The notes below the pieces were generated by a model that saw nothing but the letters and a program-made list of their open reading frames with translations, made no database searches and was not told the DNA's origin. A program made the translations under genes and the position numbers. From Chitinophagaceae bacterium (lineage in GTDB: Bacteria; Bacteroidota; Bacteroidia; Chitinophagales; Chitinophagaceae), in contig PKYU01000129.1 of the NCBI GenBank assembly GCA_003132765.1, positions 2,334 through 10,926 of the forward strand: 8,593 nt of DNA. Reading direction: 5' to 3'. Of the stretch, positions 4,879-8,593 are shown one piece after another. Numbering within the stretch: the stretch's first letter is position 1; every line of letters starts with the position of its first letter.

Positions 4879-5505
4879 ATGAAAAAACTCGTAATATTTT
4901 TCTTGGTTTGCCTCTCGACAAATGCCTTCTCACAAGGCGGCAGGAATGACCCGAATAGTGATCATGAGAATTTCTTCAGGATCGGAGCCAAGGCAGGCGT
5001 TAATATCAATAAGATAAATGGTCAATCCTATAAATCAGGATTCAACTATAATTATTTGCTTGGTGTATTCATGCAATTTAATTTTTCAAAAAAGATTGGC
5101 CTTCAACCCGAGTTTAATTTTGTTCAATCTTCAGCTGAATTTACAAACGATGCTTCCACTGTCTATGATGATTTATTCCTTGATGGAAGCCAGAAGAAAG
5201 CAAAATTGGATTACCTGAAGATACCCGTTTTACTGAACATTAACATTGGTCCGAGCAAAAGGGTAAAATTACAATTGGGCCCTCAATATGGGAATCTTCT
5301 CAAACAAACTATAGATAGCCTGAAAAGTAATGGCAATATATTTAAGAATGCAGATTGGTCTGCTGTTGGCAGCCTATGGATTCAGATTCCATTTGTAAAT
5401 CTTGGAGCCCGTTATGAAATTGGACTCAATAATTTGAATGATATAGATAATCAACAACGTTGGAAAAGCCAGGCTATAGCGATATTTGTAGGGTTCACAC
5501 TCTAA
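4879..5505 (+). CDS. Outer-membrane beta-barrel protein (PorT/OMP_b-brl_2 type)
   Basis: A 208-residue secreted protein with a signal peptide (residues 1-18, cleavage likely after AFS before QGG). The mature chain fits the Bacteroidota outer-membrane beta-barrel family PF13568: FFRIGAKAGVNINKI as first strand, YNYLLGVFMQFNFSKKIGLQPEFNFVQ, the family hallmark LDYLKIPVLLNI, VKLQLGPQYGNLL, the strand with NLGARYEIGLNNL, and a C-terminal AIAIFVGFTL strand. The Y-L-K-I-P-V-L-L block is the best identifier. Function is unknown for most members. The gene is followed by a strong intrinsic terminator; it may share a transcript with the lipoprotein gene upstream, since no terminator lies between them. 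Confidence 0.87.
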   Translation: MKKLVIFFLVCLSTNAFSQGGRNDPNSDHENFFRIGAKAGVNINKINGQSYKSGFNYNYLLGVFMQFNFSKKIGLQPEFNFVQSSAEFTNDASTVYDDLFLDGSQKKAKLDYLKIPVLLNINIGPSKRVKLQLGPQYGNLLKQTIDSLKSNGNIFKNADWSAVGSLWIQIPFVNLGARYEIGLNNLNDIDNQQRWKSQAIAIFVGFTL

Positions 5506-5538
5506 CTCTCTCACTATAAATCAGTTTTTATTATTAAG

Positions 5539-5562
5539 CCCGTTTAATTAACGGGTTTTTTT
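5539..5562 (+). terminator. Rho-independent terminator after the beta-barrel gene
   Basis: Six-pair stem CCCGTT/AACGGG (5539-5544 with 5550-5555), loop TAATT, followed by seven T (5556-5562). It lies 33 bases past the stop codon at 5505 and 31 bases before the exonuclease start at 5594, so it separates the two transcripts. Confidence 0.88.
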
Positions 5563-5593
5563 GTATATTCATTATGCCCAAAATTATTTTGAA

Positions 5594-6319
5594 ATGCATC
5601 AAATACCTCTTGAAGATTTATTTCTCCTCGATATTGAAACAGTTTCAGCCGTGCCGGATTTCAATTTATTGACTGATGAATGGAGGGAATTGTGGACTGA
5701 GAAAATTTCCAAGAGCCTTCCACCGGATGTTACTGCCGAGGAATATTATCCAAAGCGAGCTGCAATTCTCGCAGAATTTGCGAAGGTGATTTGCATTAGT
5801 ACCGGCTATTTCAAAAAAGAAAACAGTGATTGGCAATTGAAAATAAAATCCTTTTATTCAGAAAATGAGCGGGATGTCTTAGATGGATTTATTAAAACAA
5901 TTCACCAACTCCAAACAAGAAATTCCAAATGGGTCTTTGGCGGACACAATATCAAGGAATTTGATTTTCCTTTCTTATGCAGAAGAATGATTGTAAATAA
6001 TATTGTCATTCCCTCATTCATAAATTTTCAAAATATGAAACCCTGGGAAACGCCTATTCTTGATACGCTCCACCTTTGGCGTTTTGGGGATTATAAACAT
6101 TATACTTCTCTAAAACTACTTGCAGCCACTCTTGACATTCCATCTCCCAAAGATGATATTGATGGAAGCAAGGTGGGTGAAGTATACTGGGTGGAAAAAG
6201 ACCTCAATCGTATTGTGGCTTACTGCGAAAAAGATGTCGTAACGGTTGCCAATGTAATTCTCAGATTTAGAAATATGCCTCTTCTAAATAATAAACAAAT
6301 TACTATTGTTAACCTATAA
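5594..6319 (+). CDS. DEDDy 3'-5' exonuclease, PolB exonuclease-like
   Basis: A 241-residue predicted 3'-5' exonuclease of the RNase H-like DEDD superfamily, close to the family 'predicted 3'-5' exonuclease related to the PolB exonuclease domain' (PF10108). Motif I is LLDIET (Asp13, Glu15). Motif II is GGHNIKEFDFPFLCRRM (Asp124). Motif III is AYCEKDVV, with Tyr210 three residues before Asp214, giving the DEDDy type; Asp157 in ILDT is also typical. It would remove nucleotides from a 3' end with two metal ions, but no polymerase domain is attached, so its substrate and role in DNA or RNA metabolism are open. ATG 5594 is chosen because the only earlier start, TTG 5561, lies in the terminator T-run; 11 extra residues would be non-conserved. 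It converges with gcvP. Confidence 0.85.
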   Translation: MHQIPLEDLFLLDIETVSAVPDFNLLTDEWRELWTEKISKSLPPDVTAEEYYPKRAAILAEFAKVICISTGYFKKENSDWQLKIKSFYSENERDVLDGFIKTIHQLQTRNSKWVFGGHNIKEFDFPFLCRRMIVNNIVIPSFINFQNMKPWETPILDTLHLWRFGDYKHYTSLKLLAATLDIPSPKDDIDGSKVGEVYWVEKDLNRIVAYCEKDVVTVANVILRFRNMPLLNNKQITIVNL

Positions 6320-6372
6320 CTGAAATATTCTTAAAGGAAATTCTAATAGGAATCTTAATGCCTTTTCTTGAA

Positions 6373-8593
6373 TTAAGATTCTGCATATGCACTGACCGGC
6401 TCACAGGTACAAACTAAATTTCTATCGCCATATGTATTATTAACTCTGCTTACACTTGGCCAAAATTTATTTTGTTTTAATCCTTCCATGGGATAAGCAG
6501 CTTTACTGCGTGTATAGGGATGTTTCCATTCATCTGCAGTAATAACTGCTAAAGTGTGCGGGGCATTTTTTAAAACATTATCCTTTTTATCTGCCTGGCT
6601 GTCTTCAATTTCTTTTATTTCTTTATAAATACCAATCAGGGCTTCACAAAACCGGTCAAGTTCAGGTTTGCTTTCACTTTCAGTGGGTTCGATCATAATA
6701 GTCCCTGCTACAGGGAAGCTTAAAGTCGGGGCATGGAAGCCATAGTCCATCAATCTTTTGGCAACATCTTCTGCTTCAATTTCAACTGTATTTTTAAATG
6801 GGCGCAGGTCAACAATAAATTCATGGGCGCAGGTTCCTCCTTTTCCGGCGTAAAGAATTTTAAAATAATTTTTCAACCTTTCCTTCATGTAGTTCGCATT
6901 CAGAATTGCATATTCTGAAGCCTTGCGAATACCTGAGTTCCCTAATAATTTAATGTAGGCATAGCTAATAAGCAAGATGCTTGCAGAACCATATTTAGCT
7001 GCACTCACTGCCCCCTCACCTCCATTTCTGCCAGGTAAAAAAGGAGCGAGTTTTTCATTTACACAAATGGGCCCCATACCCGGACCACCGCCACCATGTG
7101 GAATGGCAAAAGTTTTATGAAGGTTCAAATGGCAAACATCTGCGCCAATAGTTCCGGGAGAAGTGAGTCCTACCTGCGCATTCATATTTGCTCCGTCCAT
7201 GTATACGAGTCCGCCATTATCGTGTATCAATTTACAAATCTCTTCAGTGGTTTCTTCAAAAACTCCATGCGTTGAGGGATAAGTAACCATAAGGCCGGCA
7301 AGAACATCTTTGTATTTCATCGCCTGAATCTTCAGATCCTCCATATCAATATTTCCTTCTTCATCGCACCTGGTAACTACTACTTTAAAGCCGGCCATCA
7401 CCGCCGATGCAGGGTTGGTCCCATGTGCGGAGATTGGAATCAATATCACTTCGCGTTTTGATTCATTTTTACTTTGATGGTATCCTCTTATTGAAAGTAA
7501 GCCTGCATATTCACCTTGTGCGCCGCTATTGGGCTGCAGGCTACATGCGGCAAATCCGGTAATAACGCATAGTAATCTTTCCAGCTCTTTAATAATATAA
7601 TTATATCCTCCGGTCTGGTCTCCGGGAGCAAAGGGATGAATTTTGTTGAATTCCGGCCAGCTCACCGGAATTAATTCTGTCGCGGCGTTCAGTTTCATAG
7701 TGCACGAACCAAGGGCAATCATGGAATGGGTAAGTGACAGATCTTTATTCTCGAGCATTTTTAAATAGCGCATGATCTCCGTTTCACTATGATACCTGTT
7801 GAACACCGGATGAAGCATATATTCGGATGTCCTGGTAAGTGCAGAAGGAATATTATCGAGCGTGGCTTCATTATCAAAAGTGAATGAAGAAGTGTCGATA
7901 TCTAATGATGAATTAAATACACTTAGAATTGAAAGCACATCATTCTTAGTGGTTGTTTCATCCAACGAAATTGAAACAAGGGCTTCCGAAGGAAAGTAGA
8001 AATTCATCCCGCTTTTTTCAGCAAGCTCCCGGATTTTGGAAGCATCTTTTACCCGCAGGGTAATGGTATCAAAATAACTCTTGTTTTTCAATTCAAAACC
8101 TGCTTCCTCCAATTCTGTGGCCAGTGTTTGTGTAAGCAATGCAATTCTTTTTGCAATATCCTTTAGCCCTTCGGGCCCATGATATACAGCATACATTGCA
8201 GACATATTGGCAAGCAATGCCTGGGCCGTACAAATATTGGAGGTCGCTTTTTCCCTTCGGATATGTTGCTCTCTTGTTTGCAAAGCCATGCGAAGACAAC
8301 GATTACCTTTTGCGTCCACACTAACCCCTATAATTCTCCCGGGAATATTTCTCTTGAATTCATCTCGTGTTGCAAAAAAAGCTGCGTGCGGACCACCAAA
8401 GCCTATTGGTACGCCTAATCTCTGCGATGATCCAATTGCAACATCTGCACCAAGTTCGCCGGGAGGTGTCAATAAGGTTAGCGCCAGAAGATCTGTTGCC
8501 ATGATTACCTGCGCATTTACCTTGTGCACTTTTTCAATGAAATTCCTGAAATTTTCAATTTTGCCTTCACTATCCGGATATTGAATGATAGCG
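6373..8593 (-). CDS. gcvP: Glycine dehydrogenase (decarboxylating), P protein; N-terminus beyond window
   Basis: The last 739 residues of the P protein of the glycine cleavage system. It decarboxylates glycine with pyridoxal phosphate and passes the aminomethyl group to the lipoyl arm of H protein; the pathway supplies one-carbon units to tetrahydrofolate. The frame stays open to the right edge ([15 protein letters not shown]...), so the GTG at 8529 is internal, not the start. Conserved blocks in order: [46 protein letters not shown], the long [20 protein letters not shown] motif, [28 protein letters not shown], and [21 protein letters not shown]. The pyridoxal-phosphate lysine is the K of LNLHKTF (codon complement of 7114-7116), 246 residues from the C-terminus, as expected for a single-chain enzyme of about 955 residues. 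No frameshift is seen. It converges with the exonuclease gene across 53 bases. Confidence 0.97.
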   Translation of the reverse strand, partial: AIIQYPDSEGKIENFRNFIEKVHKVNAQVIMATDLLALTLLTPPGELGADVAIGSSQRLGVPIGFGGPHAAFFATRDEFKRNIPGRIIGVSVDAKGNRCLRMALQTREQHIRREKATSNICTAQALLANMSAMYAVYHGPEGLKDIAKRIALLTQTLATELEEAGFELKNKSYFDTITLRVKDASKIRELAEKSGMNFYFPSEALVSISLDETTTKNDVLSILSVFNSSLDIDTSSFTFDNEATLDNIPSALTRTSEYMLHPVFNRYHSETEIMRYLKMLENKDLSLTHSMIALGSCTMKLNAATELIPVSWPEFNKIHPFAPGDQTGGYNYIIKELERLLCVITGFAACSLQPNSGAQGEYAGLLSIRGYHQSKNESKREVILIPISAHGTNPASAVMAGFKVVVTRCDEEGNIDMEDLKIQAMKYKDVLAGLMVTYPSTHGVFEETTEEICKLIHDNGGLVYMDGANMNAQVGLTSPGTIGADVCHLNLHKTFAIPHGGGGPGMGPICVNEKLAPFLPGRNGGEGAVSAAKYGSASILLISYAYIKLLGNSGIRKASEYAILNANYMKERLKNYFKILYAGKGGTCAHEFIVDLRPFKNTVEIEAEDVAKRLMDYGFHAPTLSFPVAGTIMIEPTESESKPELDRFCEALIGIYKEIKEIEDSQADKKDNVLKNAPHTLAVITADEWKHPYTRSKAAYPMEGLKQNKFWPSVSRVNNTYGDRNLVCTCEPVSAYAES

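Noticed and set aside
5561..5593. Exonuclease start at TTG 5561
   Set aside because: The TTG is within the T-run of the intrinsic terminator and the extra 11 residues show no family feature; ATG 5594 is preferred.
6320..6372. Bidirectional terminator between the exonuclease gene and gcvP
   Set aside because: Only short, weak inverted matches (such as AAAGG/CCTTT) without a convincing GC stem or T-run.
8527..8529. GTG 8529 as the start of gcvP
   Set aside because: The frame continues with GcvP-like sequence to the window edge, so this is an internal Val codon.
8139..8584. Overlapping plus-strand frames opposite gcvP and those opposite the dehydrogenase (3949-4332)
   Set aside because: Antisense shadows of conserved genes, with no recognisable domains.

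Overview
The window looks like a chromosomal piece of a Bacteroidota genome, probably of the Chitinophagales/Sphingobacteriales type. Reasons: AT-rich coding sequence, start codons without clear Shine-Dalgarno sequences, TAnnTTTG-like promoter -7 boxes, two small outer-membrane beta-barrel proteins with short signal peptides, and a WXXGXW-repeat lipoprotein. This assignment is inference from gene content; there is no rRNA or other marker.

Left part (1-2381) is the unusual region. It opens with the C-terminal third of a PaaJ/PcaF-type thiolase that carries an in-frame TAA where the family normally has lysine. Downstream are three truncated copies of the 5' end of one gene, whose peptide (MIYSFQGYKPVVHK...) matches the N-terminus of PaaY-type gamma-carbonic-anhydrase-like hexapeptide proteins. 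Between copies 1 and 2 lies a ParE/RelE toxin-antitoxin pair, and between copies 2 and 3 an unrelated RelE-type pair. Before copy 1 is a coiled-coil protein with two membrane helices. Copies 2 and 3 share 75 identical bases; copy 1 is shorter and diverged. The best reading is a decayed phenylacetate-type catabolic locus (paaJ-paaY) that became a hotspot for small cassettes, each delimited by a duplicated paaY 5' end. No transposase or integrase is present.

Middle part (2382-4310): an outer-membrane beta-barrel gene on the minus strand, a DUF962/Mpo1-like membrane protein on the plus strand, and an intact 3-hydroxyacyl-CoA dehydrogenase (PaaH/Hbd type) on the minus strand. The last two converge so tightly that their stop codons share the four bases TTAA. 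The dehydrogenase could belong with the thiolase and PaaY remnants to phenylacetate or fatty-acid breakdown.

Right part (4490-8593): a WXXGXW lipoprotein and a second outer-membrane beta-barrel gene, a clear rho-independent terminator, a DEDDy 3'-5' exonuclease related to the PolB exonuclease domain, and, converging on it from the right edge, the last 739 residues of glycine dehydrogenase (GcvP). These are ordinary housekeeping or envelope genes. No stretch longer than 300 bases lacks a gene, and I see no tRNA, rRNA, CRISPR array or insertion sequence.
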